Origin: Phytohabitans suffuscus
GTDB taxonomy: Bacteria; Actinomycetota; Actinomycetes; Mycobacteriales; Micromonosporaceae
Direction: 5' to 3'
DNA length: 64,000 nucleotides
Assembly: GCF_011764565.1 (NCBI RefSeq)
Contig: NZ_AP022871.1
Location: 3,906,320 to 3,970,319, forward strand
Positions within the stretch are counted from its first letter, which is position 1, and each line of letters begins with the position of its first letter. Of the stretch, positions 44,685 to 53,376 are shown piece by piece. Below the pieces are notes generated by a model that had not been told where the DNA came from, did no database searches, and worked only from the letters and a program-made list of their open reading frames with translations. A program made the position numbers and the translations under genes.

Positions 44685-46148
44685 ATGGCGGTACGCGGAT
44701 TTCCGTACGCAGGGCTGAAAGACTTTCTCGCGGCGCTTGAGCAGGCCGGTGAGCTGCGCCGGGTGACGGTGCCGGTCGACCCGACGCTGGAGATCAGCGA
44801 AGTGGTCACCCGCACTGTCGGCGCCCGCGGGCCCGCGCTGCTCTTCGAGCGCCCCACACGCGGCGAGATGCCCTTGGCGATCAACCTCTTCGGCACCCAG
44901 CGCCGCATGGCCATGGCACTCGGGGTGGAGAGCGTCGACGAGATCGGCGCCCGGATCGGCGAGCTGGTCAAGCCGGAGCTGCCGGTGGGCTGGTCGGGCA
45001 TCCGCGAAGGGCTCGGCAAGGTGATGCAGCTCAAGTCCGTGCCGCCGAAGAAGGTCAAGACCGCACCCTGCCAGCAGGTGATCTACCGGGACGGCGACGT
45101 CGACCTGGGCCGCCTGCCGGGCCTGCAGACCTGGCCGGACGACGGTGGGATCTTCCACAACTACGGGCTGACCCACACCAAGCACCCGGAGACCGGCAAG
45201 CGCAACCTCGGGCTGTACCGGCTGCAGCAGCACTCGCCGACCACGCTGGGCATGCACTGGCAGATCCACAAGGACTCGACCGCCCACCACGCGGTGGCCG
45301 AGCGGCGTGGCGAGCGGCTGCCGGTGGCGATCGCGTTCGGCTGCGACCCCGTGGTGTCGTACAGCGCCTCCGCGCCGCTGCCGGGCGACATCGACGAATA
45401 CCTGTTCGCCGGCTTTCTGCGCGGCGAGCGGGTGGAGATGGTCGACTGCCTCACCGTGCCGCTCCAGGTGCCGGCGCACGCCCAGATCGTGCTGGAGGGG
45501 TACGTGGAGCCGGGCGAGCGGCTCCCGGAGGGCCCGTTCGGCGACCACACCGGCTTCTACACGCCGGTCGAGCCGTTTCCGGTGTTTCACGTCGAGTGCA
45601 TGACGACCCAGCGCGACCCCGTCTACCACTCGATCGTGACCTCGAAGCCGCCGCAGGAGGACGGGCCGATCGGGCACGCCACCGAGCGAATCTTCCTGCC
45701 GCTGCTCAGGCTGCTCATTCCGGACATCGTCGACTACTCGATGCCCGAGGCCGGTGTGTTCCACAACTGCGTGATCGTCTCGATCCGCAAGCGATACCCG
45801 AAGCACGCGCAGAAGGTCATGTCGTCCATCTGGGGCGCCCACCTGCTCTCGCTCGCCAAGCTGATCGTGGTGGTGGACGACGACTGCGACGTGCACGACT
45901 ACAACGAGGTCGCGTTCCGGGCGTTCAGCAACGTCGACTACGACCACGACCTGCTGCTCACGCAGGGCCCGGTCGACCACCTGGACCACGCGTCGTACCA
46001 GCAGTTCTGGGGCGGCAAGGCGGGCGTCGACGCGACCCGCAAGCTGCCCACCGAGGGGTACACGCGGGGCTGGCCGCCCGAGGCGGTCATGTCGCCCGAG
46101 GTCAAGGCGCTGGTCGACAAGCGCTGGAGGGAGTACGGCATCTCATGA
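44685..46148 (+). CDS. ubiD: UbiD-family decarboxylase (menaquinone, MqnL-like)
   Basis: 487 residues, prenylated-FMN-dependent decarboxylase. The N-terminal domain is LKDFLAALEQAGELRRVTVP. HWQIHKDSTAHHAVAERRGE and the catalytic region RLPEGPFGDHTGFYTPVEPF (Glu and Asp of the E-R-D triad) are present. SVDREIG-type partners follow in the next gene. In futalosine-pathway actinomycetes this family removes the carboxyl from 1,4-dihydroxy-6-naphthoate derivatives late in menaquinone synthesis. It overlaps the prenyltransferase by ATGA, and UbiX (the prFMN maker) is encoded 2 kb on. Confidence 0.9.
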   Translation: MAVRGFPYAGLKDFLAALEQAGELRRVTVPVDPTLEISEVVTRTVGARGPALLFERPTRGEMPLAINLFGTQRRMAMALGVESVDEIGARIGELVKPELPVGWSGIREGLGKVMQLKSVPPKKVKTAPCQQVIYRDGDVDLGRLPGLQTWPDDGGIFHNYGLTHTKHPETGKRNLGLYRLQQHSPTTLGMHWQIHKDSTAHHAVAERRGERLPVAIAFGCDPVVSYSASAPLPGDIDEYLFAGFLRGERVEMVDCLTVPLQVPAHAQIVLEGYVEPGERLPEGPFGDHTGFYTPVEPFPVFHVECMTTQRDPVYHSIVTSKPPQEDGPIGHATERIFLPLLRLLIPDIVDYSMPEAGVFHNCVIVSIRKRYPKHAQKVMSSIWGAHLLSLAKLIVVVDDDCDVHDYNEVAFRAFSNVDYDHDLLLTQGPVDHLDHASYQQFWGGKAGVDATRKLPTEGYTRGWPPEAVMSPEVKALVDKRWREYGIS

Positions 46149-46999
46149 GGGCGTTCCTGCGCCTCGTCGCGATCGAGCACTCGGTCTTCGCGCTCCCGTT
46201 CGCCTACCTCTCCGCACTCGCCGCCATGCGCCACCTGGGCGGCGGCGTGCGCTGGGGCGACCTGGCGCTGATCACGATCGCGATGGTGGGCGCCCGTACG
46301 TTCGCGATGGCCGCCAACCGGATCATCGACCGGCACATCGACGCGCGGAACCCCCGTACCGCCCGGCGCGAGCTGGTCACCGGTGCCGTGCGCGTCCGTA
46401 CCGCGTGGACCGGTGCGGCGGTCGCCCTCGCCGTCTTCGTCGGCGCCGCGGCCCTGCTCAACCCGCTCTGCCTCGTCCTCTCGCCGCTCGCGGTCGTCCC
46501 GCTGGTCGTCTACCCGTACGGCAAGCGGTTCACCGACTGGCCGCACGCGATCCTGGCGCTCGCACAGGCGGTCGGCCCGGTCGGCGCGTGGCTGGCGGTC
46601 ACCGGCACGTTCGACGGGTCGTGGCCGGCGTGGGTGCTCGGCGCCGCGGTGGGGCTGTGGATCGGCGGGTTCGACCTGATCTACGCGTGCCAGGACGCCA
46701 GCGTGGACCGCGAGATCGGCGTGCGCAGCGTCCCGGCCCGCTACGGCGTGCCGTTCGCACTCGGCCTGTCCACGGTGGTGCACCTGGTGACATTCGCCCT
46801 GTTTGTCTACTACGGCCAGCTAGTCGGATTCGGCTGGCTGTGGTGGGTCGGGCTCGCGCTGACCGCGGTCGCGTTCGGCTACCAGCACGTGGTGGTCACG
46901 CCCACAGACCTCTCCCGCGTCAACCGCGCCTTCTTCACCGCCAACGGCTTCGTGGGAATCGCCCTCTTCGCGTTCGCCCTGCTCGACTACTGGGCGTAG
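46145..46999 (+). CDS. UbiA-family prenyltransferase (MqnP-like)
   Basis: 284 residues, eight to nine TMs. The two Asp-rich motifs are NRIIDRHIDARNPRTA (residues about 58-73) and DLIYACQDASVDREIG (about 177-192), which bind prenyl diphosphate through Mg. It attaches the polyprenyl chain to the naphthoquinone precursor. Coupled (ATGA) to ubiD. The neighbourhood places it in the futalosine menaquinone pathway rather than ubiquinone synthesis, since actinomycetes lack ubiquinone. Confidence 0.9.
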   Translation: MRAFLRLVAIEHSVFALPFAYLSALAAMRHLGGGVRWGDLALITIAMVGARTFAMAANRIIDRHIDARNPRTARRELVTGAVRVRTAWTGAAVALAVFVGAAALLNPLCLVLSPLAVVPLVVYPYGKRFTDWPHAILALAQAVGPVGAWLAVTGTFDGSWPAWVLGAAVGLWIGGFDLIYACQDASVDREIGVRSVPARYGVPFALGLSTVVHLVTFALFVYYGQLVGFGWLWWVGLALTAVAFGYQHVVVTPTDLSRVNRAFFTANGFVGIALFAFALLDYWA

Positions 47000-47010
47000 A
47001 AGCCGAAGAG

Positions 47011-47269
47011 CCGGATCTGAGCTACCGCGACGCCCGTCGCGGTCCAGACCGTTGCTCCCGCGGCCTCGCCCTCCGCGATTCAAGATCGCGTGCCGGTCGC
47101 CGCTCACCGCGGCGACGACCGTCCCGGCCGGTCGGCGTCCGCGATCACAGAACTGGCGCGGCCCGGCCGCGTGAGCGGCCGGGCCGGCTGGGTGGTCGTG
47201 TGCCGCGGCGGGTGGGGCCGCGGGAGCAACGGTCCGGACCACCGCGGACATCGCGGTAGCCCGGATCTG
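47011..47269. repeat. Nested palindromic intergenic element
   Basis: Outer arms 47011-47065 and 47216-47269 are imperfect inverted copies. The inner 20-24 bases (GACCGTTGCTCCCGCGGCC and complement) are nearly identical, and GCTACCGCGA and CCGGATCTG are shared. Inside lie three perfect hairpins: CGCGAT/ATCGCG (47074-47090, TCAAG loop), GTCGCCGC/GCGGCGAC (47096-47116), and GCCCGGCCGC/GCGGCCGGGC (47161-47184, GTGA loop). It fills the gap between convergent genes, so it can act as a terminator, but its size and terminal inverted repeats suggest a small non-autonomous mobile element. Confidence 0.6.
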
Positions 47270-47287
47270 TCTCTTGAATTTGATCGT

Positions 47288-48205
47288 CTAGCGGTAGCGG
47301 GCGCTCTCGTACGACCAGTCCATCGTGCCCCGGACGGCGTGCTCGACCCCGTCGAGGTAGCGGCGGCCGGCCAGGCCGTGCGGCGGCGCCGCGGTCCGGA
47401 GGGCGGGCAGGTGGCGCATCGTGCGGTGCCAGCGTTCCCGGGTCACGACGGCGGCCTCCGCGAGGGGTGTGCCGCGCTCGTTCGCGACGGCCAGCACGAG
47501 GTTGTGCCCGCCGGAGGTGGCCGCGTCGCGCTCCAGCGAGAGCAGGTCGTTGAACCACGAGAGCAGGTCGTTGCCGGCGCGGCTGAACGCTCGCACGCTC
47601 GGGTGGTAGTAGAAGGACTCGGTCACCGGGTCGTCGCCGGCGGCGAAGTCGATGAGCGTGTGCGCCACGTACGCCGCGGAGGTGGCCCGCCGCAGCTCGA
47701 CGTACTCCTCGACGGCCGGCCGGTGACCGTTCGCCTTGTTGCGGGCCTCTACCACCACACCGTTCAGGTGGTGCTCGACGGCGGCCACGAAGCGGGCCTG
47801 CCACCGCTCCGGCATGCGGCGCTGCGGCTCGCGCCAGGCGTCGGCCAGCATGCTGCCCAGCGGCCCGGGCAGGCCGCCGTCTTCACCGCTCAGCAGCGAG
47901 AGGGCGCCGCCGACAAGCGCGCGCACCCGCTCGGGCTCGGGCACGCTCGCCCGGTCGCACTCGTCGTCGATGAGGAAGAACCAGGTGAAGAGCGCGGAAA
48001 GCACCCGCAGGTCGTCGGGGGTCGCGTCGGGGTAGAGGCGGGCCGCGTACCGGGCTATGCCGCCTTCGGCCAGCCGGTCGGCATACACGTCGGGTAGCCC
48101 GTGGCTACGTGTCCAGCCGTCGAGCCACGCATGGGCCTCCTCCGCGTAGGGTGAGATAACTGGATTAATCGGACACTGGAGATCGAGGGCGATCGTCGGC
48201 AACAT
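47288..48205 (-). CDS. Class I terpene synthase
   Basis: 305 residues from ATG 48205, which has GGGAGG 5 bases upstream (an in-frame ATG at 48232 lacks this). The metal-binding Asp-rich motif is WFFLIDDECD (near 80), the NSE triad NDLLSWFNDLLSLERD (near 220), and the C-terminal Arg-Tyr pair ARYR. N-terminal PINPVISPYAEEAHAWLDGW is typical of bacterial sesqui- or diterpene cyclases. Product unknown. It faces ubiX and sits between menaquinone genes, with no P450 or prenyl diphosphate synthase beside it. Confidence 0.92.
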   Translation of the reverse strand: MLPTIALDLQCPINPVISPYAEEAHAWLDGWTRSHGLPDVYADRLAEGGIARYAARLYPDATPDDLRVLSALFTWFFLIDDECDRASVPEPERVRALVGGALSLLSGEDGGLPGPLGSMLADAWREPQRRMPERWQARFVAAVEHHLNGVVVEARNKANGHRPAVEEYVELRRATSAAYVAHTLIDFAAGDDPVTESFYYHPSVRAFSRAGNDLLSWFNDLLSLERDAATSGGHNLVLAVANERGTPLAEAAVVTRERWHRTMRHLPALRTAAPPHGLAGRRYLDGVEHAVRGTMDWSYESARYR

Positions 48206-48266
48206 TGCAGCCTCCCGCTGTCCCGCCAACATCAGCTTGGGCCGACCGTAGCTCTAGGCTGGATCT

Positions 48267-48887
48267 ATGCGGAATCCGTGGATCGTCGGTGTTTCAGGTG
48301 CATCTGGGACGCCATACGCCGCGGCGGTGCTGCGGGGACTCTTCGATGCGGGTGAATCGGTCGATCTTGTGGTATCCCGGGCGGCCCGGCTGACGATCCT
48401 CGATGAGACCGGTGCGCCGTTCCGCGACGCCCACTGGAAGGACGACCTGGCCGCGTGGCTCGGGCGCGGCATCGAGGGTGCCGACGTGGCGCACTGGCCG
48501 GCCGGCGACCTCGCGGCGGGCCCGAGCAGCGGCTCATACCCGGCGCGCGGCATGGTGGTCGTGCCGGCGAGCACCGCCGCGTGCGCCGGGATCGCGATCG
48601 GCCTCTCGAAGGACCTGCTCCAGCGGGCCGCCGAGGTCAACCTCAAGGAGCGGCGGCGGGTGGTCGTGGTGCCGCGCGAGACGCCGGTGACCCGCAGCCA
48701 CCTGGGCCACCTCATCGCACTGCACGACGCCGGTGCCGTGGTGCTGCCAGCCAGCCCCGGCTTCTACGGCTCCGGGGCCTCGGCGACGGCGCAGCAGCTC
48801 GTCGACTTCGTGGCGGGCAAGACGCTGGACGCGCTCGGCGTGCCCCACTCACTGTTTCGCCGGTGGCGCGGCCAGCTCGGCGCCTGA
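48267..48887 (+). CDS. ubiX: UbiX flavin prenyltransferase
   Basis: 206 residues, flavoprotein fold: IVGVSGASGTPYAAAVLRGL at the N-terminus, VVVPASTAACAGIAIGLSKD, VVVVPRETPVTRSHLGHLIA and LPASPGFYG. It makes prenylated FMN from FMN and dimethylallyl phosphate, the cofactor of UbiD. The physical closeness to ubiD (2.1 kb upstream) supports a joint role. It is divergent from the terpene synthase with 61 bases between starts. Confidence 0.93.
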   Translation: MRNPWIVGVSGASGTPYAAAVLRGLFDAGESVDLVVSRAARLTILDETGAPFRDAHWKDDLAAWLGRGIEGADVAHWPAGDLAAGPSSGSYPARGMVVVPASTAACAGIAIGLSKDLLQRAAEVNLKERRRVVVVPRETPVTRSHLGHLIALHDAGAVVLPASPGFYGSGASATAQQLVDFVAGKTLDALGVPHSLFRRWRGQLGA

Positions 48888-49036
48888 GGATCTCGATCCG
48901 CCGGCACGCCCGCATCCGGCCGCGCGGCGCGCTGGCGCCTGAGGTCCGGCGTGGCCGGCTGCGAGCCTGATAAATCGGATCCTAAGGGTCCAGTCTTGGC
49001 GAAACGCGCATCGACAGACGTGCCCAGGCCGTGCGC

Positions 49037-49351
49037 TCAGCGCATGTTGACGTTGCCTGGGCTGGGTGAATGGTGCCCCGCGCTCCGTGACGGACCAGGA
49101 TGTGCGCCCGGGCCCTCGTTACGCGGCCGGTTGGCGGTGGACGGCGGCTGCTGCTCGTCACGCAGCTCCTCCAGCTCGCCCTCACCCTCCAGCAGCGCAC
49201 GCACCTCCGACTCGCGGAAGCGACGGTGGCCCCCGGGTGTGCGGATGCTGCCGATCCGGCCCGCGGCCGCCCACCTGGTCACGGTTTTTGGATCGACGCG
49301 GAACAGCGCAGCCACCTCGCCCGGCGTCAGCAGACGATCTCCAGTGTCCAC
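49037..49351 (-). CDS. BldC-like MerR-type DNA-binding protein
   Basis: 104 residues. Residues 5-60 match the BldC helix-turn-helix closely: LLTPGEVAALFRVDPKTVTR, WAAAGRIGSIRTPGGHRRFR, ESEVRALLEGE. The long C-tail (about 45 residues, acidic then Pro/Gly-rich) is extra compared with the 68-residue Streptomyces BldC, so this may be a paralogue. GTG at 49351. BldC-type proteins control timing of development and secondary metabolism; this one is divergent from an Lrp regulator. Confidence 0.88.
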   Translation of the reverse strand: MDTGDRLLTPGEVAALFRVDPKTVTRWAAAGRIGSIRTPGGHRRFRESEVRALLEGEGELEELRDEQQPPSTANRPRNEGPGAHPGPSRSAGHHSPSPGNVNMR

Positions 49352-49537
49352 GGCCCCTCCCTCGCGTCACACGATGGCCGTAGGTGGGATGCCCGACAGC
49401 CTCGATAGGGACGTACGGTCATTACAGCACCGTGAGCGTGCCGTGTCCGGGAAACAGGGAAAACGCACCGTCTGGGAAGTTAGCCAGTAGGATTTGCGAG
49501 CCTTGCTCACGTCCCCGACTGTTAATGTCTACCACCG

Positions 49538-50014
49538 GTGGACGACATCGATCTGAGGCTTGTGGAGCTATTGCGGGCGAATGCCCGGCTCTCGTACGCC
49601 GAGTTGGCCCGGCAGGTCGGCCTCTCCGCGCCCGCGGTGCACGATCGCGTGGGCAAGCTGGAGAGCGGCGGGGTGATCCGTGGCTACCGCGCGGATGCTG
49701 AGCCGGAGGCGATCGGGCTGGCCGTGACCGCGCTGATCGGCATCGTGCAGGACTCCGGCGGCGACACCGACGACGTGCTGGAAGCGCTGCGCGGGATGCC
49801 CGAGATCGAGTCCTGCTACTTCATGGCCGGGGTGGAGTCGTTCCTCCTCAAGGTGCGGGTCGGCACGGTCCACGAGCTGGAGAGCCTGATCGTGCGGCTC
49901 AACCGCACCGCCGGGGTGGCGTCGACGCGCACCGCCATCGCCCTCTCGACCAAGTGGGAGGACCGGCCACAGCCCCTGTTACGGTCCGAGGATGGAACTG
50001 CTCGATCGGTGTAA
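49538..50014 (+). CDS. Lrp/AsnC-family regulator
   Basis: 158 residues. The N-terminal HTH is DDIDLRLVELLRANARLSYA, then LARQVGLSAPAVHDRVGKLE. The C-terminal RAM ligand domain follows (VLEALRGMPEIESCYFMAGV, then LLKVRVGTVHELESLI). It starts at GTG close to an AT-rich TAATGT element. It overlaps the Cds1-like gene by 23 bases, so the two are translationally coupled. It probably regulates sulfur amino acid degradation, with cysteine or another amino acid as ligand by analogy. Confidence 0.9.
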   Translation: MDDIDLRLVELLRANARLSYAELARQVGLSAPAVHDRVGKLESGGVIRGYRADAEPEAIGLAVTALIGIVQDSGGDTDDVLEALRGMPEIESCYFMAGVESFLLKVRVGTVHELESLIVRLNRTAGVASTRTAIALSTKWEDRPQPLLRSEDGTARSV

Positions 50015-51104
50015 CGACTCCGATCGCGCCTGGGTCACCGACGCGATCGGAAGGGTCGAGGCCGACGCCAACCGCTCCGCCGACACCCACCTGCTGCCAT
50101 TTCCGCTGCCCGGCGACTGGGGCATCGACCTCTATCTCAAGGACGAGTCGGTGCACCCCACCGGCTCGCTCAAGCACCGCCTCGCCCGCTCGCTCTTCCT
50201 CTACGGCCTGTGCAACGGCTGGATCGGGCCTCGGACGACGATCGTGGAGGCGTCGTCCGGCTCCACCGCGGTCTCCGAGGCGTACTTCGCCCGCATGCTC
50301 GGCCTGCCCTTCATCGCGGTCATGCCGGCCTCCACCTCGCCGGAGAAGGTGACCCTGATCGAGTTCCAGGGCGGCAAGTGTCACCTGGTCGAAGATCCGG
50401 CCTCCGTGGTGCTCGAGGCCCGCTGGCTCGCCGAGGACGCCGGCGGGCACTTCATGGACCAGTTCACGTACGCGGAGCGGGCCACCGACTGGCGCGGCAA
50501 CAACAACATCGCCGAGTCGATCTACGCGCAGATGTCGCTGGAGCGGCACCCCGTGCCAGCCTGGATCGTCGTCGGTGCCGGCACCGGCGGCACCAGCGCC
50601 ACCATCGGCCGGTACGCCCGCTACTGCCGTCACCCCACCAAGCTGTGCGTGGTCGACCCGGAAAACTCGGCGTTCTACCCGGCCTGGGAGGCGGCCGACT
50701 GGAGCCACGAGACCGGGCTGGGCTCGCGCATCGAGGGGATCGGGCGGCCGCGGGTGGAGGCGTCGTTCCAGCCCACGCTCGTCGACCGCATGGTGCGGGT
50801 GCCGGACGCCGCCTCACTCGCCGCGATGCGCGCGGCGTCCGCCGTGCTCGGGCGCGGTCTCGGCGGATCCACGGGTACGAACCTGTGGGGCGCGTTCGGC
50901 CTGATCGCCGGCATGCGTGCGGCCGGCGCGAGGGGCTCGGTCGTGACCCTGCTCTGCGACGGCGGCGAGCGGTACACCAACACCTACTACTCGGACGAAT
51001 GGGTCATCGCGCAGGGCCTCGACCTGGCCCCCTACCTCGCGATGATCGACAGCTTCCTGGCCACCGGGGTCATGCCGCCCGTTCGGCCAAGCCCGGAAAC
51101 CTGA
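49992..51104 (+). CDS. PLP-dependent cysteine synthase-family enzyme, Cds1-like
   Basis: 370 residues, fold type II: PLP Lys in HPTGSLKHRLARSLFLYG, VEASSGSTAVSEAYFARMLG, phosphate loop GAGTGGTSATIGRYARY, late GSTGTNLWGAFGLI. The architecture and many residues fit the mycobacterial L-cysteine desulfhydrase Cds1, which releases H2S from cysteine, rather than biosynthetic CysK. Coupled to the Lrp regulator. The 3' end overlaps the convergent gene by 35 bases. Confidence 0.85.
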   Translation: MELLDRCNDSDRAWVTDAIGRVEADANRSADTHLLPFPLPGDWGIDLYLKDESVHPTGSLKHRLARSLFLYGLCNGWIGPRTTIVEASSGSTAVSEAYFARMLGLPFIAVMPASTSPEKVTLIEFQGGKCHLVEDPASVVLEARWLAEDAGGHFMDQFTYAERATDWRGNNNIAESIYAQMSLERHPVPAWIVVGAGTGGTSATIGRYARYCRHPTKLCVVDPENSAFYPAWEAADWSHETGLGSRIEGIGRPRVEASFQPTLVDRMVRVPDAASLAAMRAASAVLGRGLGGSTGTNLWGAFGLIAGMRAAGARGSVVTLLCDGGERYTNTYYSDEWVIAQGLDLAPYLAMIDSFLATGVMPPVRPSPET

Positions 51105-51693
51105 GCACGTATCCCTCCTTGTCGACGGTCAGGTCGGTGCCGAACCCGTCGATGTCGAAGCGGATCGTGCTCCCGTCGACCACCCGGTAGGTCTGGTCGC
51201 TGGGCAGCACCTCAAGGCTGGGCACGAGCACCCAGGCCACGGTGACGCTGTACGCGGTGCCGGGCGTCGCGCCGAGCAGCCCCAGCCGCCGGATGGGCAG
51301 CGTGTTGGGCAGCGGCGCGCCGGCGAGATCGATGTCGATGGCCTCGGCCAGCCGGTCGGGCTCCTCGGTGCCGGGCAGCCCCGCCGGAGTATGGCCCGCG
51401 CTGGTCAGCGCACGGGCGAGGTCGCCCTGCTCGGCGGTGGTCACCCGCCACCGGCCGGCGGCCCGCTCCAGCCGCAGGGTGCGCAGCCAGCCGGCGCCCT
51501 CGACACTCACGTCGAGGTGCGCCGTGGCCCACGTCTCGTCGGTGACCAGCTCGTACCGGCAGGTGAACGGGATCGGGTCGAGAGCCGCCGTGACGCCGCG
51601 CGCGTGCAGCCCTCGCCGGTCGTCCAGGAGCGCCAGGTCCGTGCCCGGAGTATCAGTCCGTCGCCACAGCATCGCCTTAGGTAACGTCCCCAT
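51070..51693 (-). CDS. Putative glycolipid-binding family protein
   Basis: 207 residues, all-beta. AMLWRRTDTPGTDLALL at the start, FTCRYELVTDETWATAHLDV and a TLPIRRLGLL segment resemble the putative glycolipid-binding family (PF06475 type), modelled as a beta-barrel related to lipocalin-like folds. No signal peptide. The 35 bp 3' overlap with Cds1 is antisense and may limit expression of one when the other is on. Function unproven. Confidence 0.7.
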   Translation of the reverse strand: MGTLPKAMLWRRTDTPGTDLALLDDRRGLHARGVTAALDPIPFTCRYELVTDETWATAHLDVSVEGAGWLRTLRLERAAGRWRVTTAEQGDLARALTSAGHTPAGLPGTEEPDRLAEAIDIDLAGAPLPNTLPIRRLGLLGATPGTAYSVTVAWVLVPSLEVLPSDQTYRVVDGSTIRFDIDGFGTDLTVDKEGYVLRFPGLAERAA

Positions 51694-51733
51694 ACAGCGA
51701 AGCTACCGCCCACTCCTTCCCGCCACCCCAGTC

Positions 51734-51789
51734 GATCAGGGAGTTGGTGGGCGTGTCTGCCGGCGTGTCGCTCCACCAAGTCCCTGATC
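51734..51789 (-). terminator. Repeat-family terminator hairpin after the helicase
   Basis: GATCAGGGAGTTGGTGG (51734-51750) pairs with CCACCAAGTCCCTGATC (51773-51789), 16 of 17 positions. The loop holds a GCGTGTC direct repeat. It lies 10 bases downstream of the helicase stop. The same GATCAGGG stem base occurs at 44598. Confidence 0.7.
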
Positions 51790-51798
51790 AACGGCCAA

Positions 51799-53184
51799 TC
51801 AGTGGGTGCGGGCCGCTGGGCGCCGGTCGCCGCCACCGTAGCGGCGGCCGCCGTGCGGGCGGTCACCGCGCGGGTGGTCGGCCCGCGGGCGGCCGTCGTG
51901 CCGGAAGCCGCGCGGGCGCTCGCTGCGGCGCGCGGGCGGCGGCGTGGGCTCCTCGACCACCGGAACTCCACTGGGCTCGCGGGCACCGGTCAGCTCGGAC
52001 AGGGCCGCGTCACCGGGTCGCACCCGGGTCTGGCCCGGCTCGACACCGGCCCGCTTGAGCATCGCGAGCGTCGACTTGCGCTGCTTGGGCAGGACCAGTG
52101 TGGCCACCGCGCCCGACTCGCCGGCCCGTGCGGTGCGGCCGGCCCGGTGCAGGTAGTCCTTTTCGTCCTTCGGCGGGTCGATGTGCACGACCAGCGAGAT
52201 GCCGTCGACGTGGATGCCGCGGGCGGCGACGTCGGTGGCGACCAGGACGTTGATCCGCCCTTCGCGGAACTCGGCCAGCGTGCGCGTGCGCGCCCGCTGG
52301 GTCTTGCCACCGTGCAGTGCTCCGGCCCGCACGCCCACGGCCGCGAGCTGCCCGACCAGCCGGTCGACGCCCATCTGCGTGCGCGCGAACATGATCGTGC
52401 GGCCCTGGCGGGCGGCGATCGAGGCGATCACGCCGAACTTGTCGTTCGGCGGGATCAGCAGCAGGTGGTGGTCCATCGTGGTGACGGTCGCCACCGGCGG
52501 TGCGGTCGAGTGGGTCACCGGGTCGGTCATGAAGCGCTGCACCAGCGTGTCGACGTCTCCGTCGAGCGTGGCCGAGAAGAGCAGCCGCTGGCCGCCCTCC
52601 GGCGTCTTGGCGAGCAGCTCGGTCACGTCGGGCAGGAAGCCCATGTCGGCCATCTGGTCGGCTTCGTCGAGCACCGTGACGGCGATGTCGTCGAGCGAGC
52701 AGGCGCCCCGCTCGATCAGGTCCTTCAGCCGGCCGGGCGTGGCCACGAGGACCTCGGTGCCGCGGCGCAGCGAGTCGATCTGCCGGTCGTACGGCACGCC
52801 GCCGACGGCCGTGGCCAGGAACACACTCACAGCCCGGCCGAGCGGCCGCAGCGCGTCGGCGACCTGCATGGCCAGCTCGCGGGTCGGCACCAGGATCAGC
52901 GCGCGCGGGTGGCGCGAGCGGGCGCGCTCACCCTCCGCGACGCGGGCGAGCAGCGGCAGGCCGAAGGCGAGCGTCTTGCCCGAGCCGGTCTGGCCCCGGC
53001 CGAGGACGTCGCGGCCGGCAAGCGCGTCGGGGACGGTCGCGGCCTGGATCTCGAACGGTGTGAGGATGCCCTCCCGGTCCAGCTCGCGCACGAGCGGCGT
53101 GGGCAGGCCGAGGTCGGCGAAGGTCTGCTCGGTCGAGGGCTCGAAGACGGACGGGAACGTGCTTGGATCAGCGAACGCGGTCAA
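51799..53184 (-). CDS. DEAD-box RNA helicase
   Basis: 461 residues. Q motif (FADLGLPTPLVREL, then TPFEIQ), motif I GQTGSGKT, Ia PTRELAMQ, Ib TPGRLKDL, II VLDEADQM, III LFSATLD, IV IMFARTQ, V VATDVAARGIHVDG, VI HRAGRTARAG. The C-tail (about 390-461) is Arg/Gly/Pro/His-rich, an unstructured RNA-binding extension typical of actinobacterial RhlE/DeaD-like proteins. It remodels structured RNA in the cytoplasm, often in cold or ribosome assembly. Monocistronic with a hairpin terminator. Confidence 0.95.
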   Translation of the reverse strand: MTAFADPSTFPSVFEPSTEQTFADLGLPTPLVRELDREGILTPFEIQAATVPDALAGRDVLGRGQTGSGKTLAFGLPLLARVAEGERARSRHPRALILVPTRELAMQVADALRPLGRAVSVFLATAVGGVPYDRQIDSLRRGTEVLVATPGRLKDLIERGACSLDDIAVTVLDEADQMADMGFLPDVTELLAKTPEGGQRLLFSATLDGDVDTLVQRFMTDPVTHSTAPPVATVTTMDHHLLLIPPNDKFGVIASIAARQGRTIMFARTQMGVDRLVGQLAAVGVRAGALHGGKTQRARTRTLAEFREGRINVLVATDVAARGIHVDGISLVVHIDPPKDEKDYLHRAGRTARAGESGAVATLVLPKQRKSTLAMLKRAGVEPGQTRVRPGDAALSELTGAREPSGVPVVEEPTPPPARRSERPRGFRHDGRPRADHPRGDRPHGGRRYGGGDRRPAARTH

Positions 53185-53376
53185 GTAAACCTCTCAGCGG
53201 GGGGCGCTTCTTCGCGTGGCCCCGCCGCGGCCATGATCAGCCGCCGTGTATCGCCCCAAAGAACGCCCAAGGACGCGCAACTCAAGCGCGCAGGGTCAGT
53301 AGATCTCGACAAGTGTACGGGCACCCGCCTGTATCAGCACATGGATATGCCCGGTCGTGGGGAGGCTCACCCGGGG

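Noticed and set aside
46405..47804. Open frames crossing the palindromic element on both strands with similar peptide YRD-R-GPDRCSRG
   Set aside because: The similarity is produced by the inverted repeat itself; neither frame has a start or codon pattern of its own.
44685..48887. Calling the terpene synthase region a full biosynthetic gene cluster
   Set aside because: Only the cyclase is a specialised-metabolism gene; the neighbours are menaquinone enzymes and no P450, regulator or precursor synthase is present.
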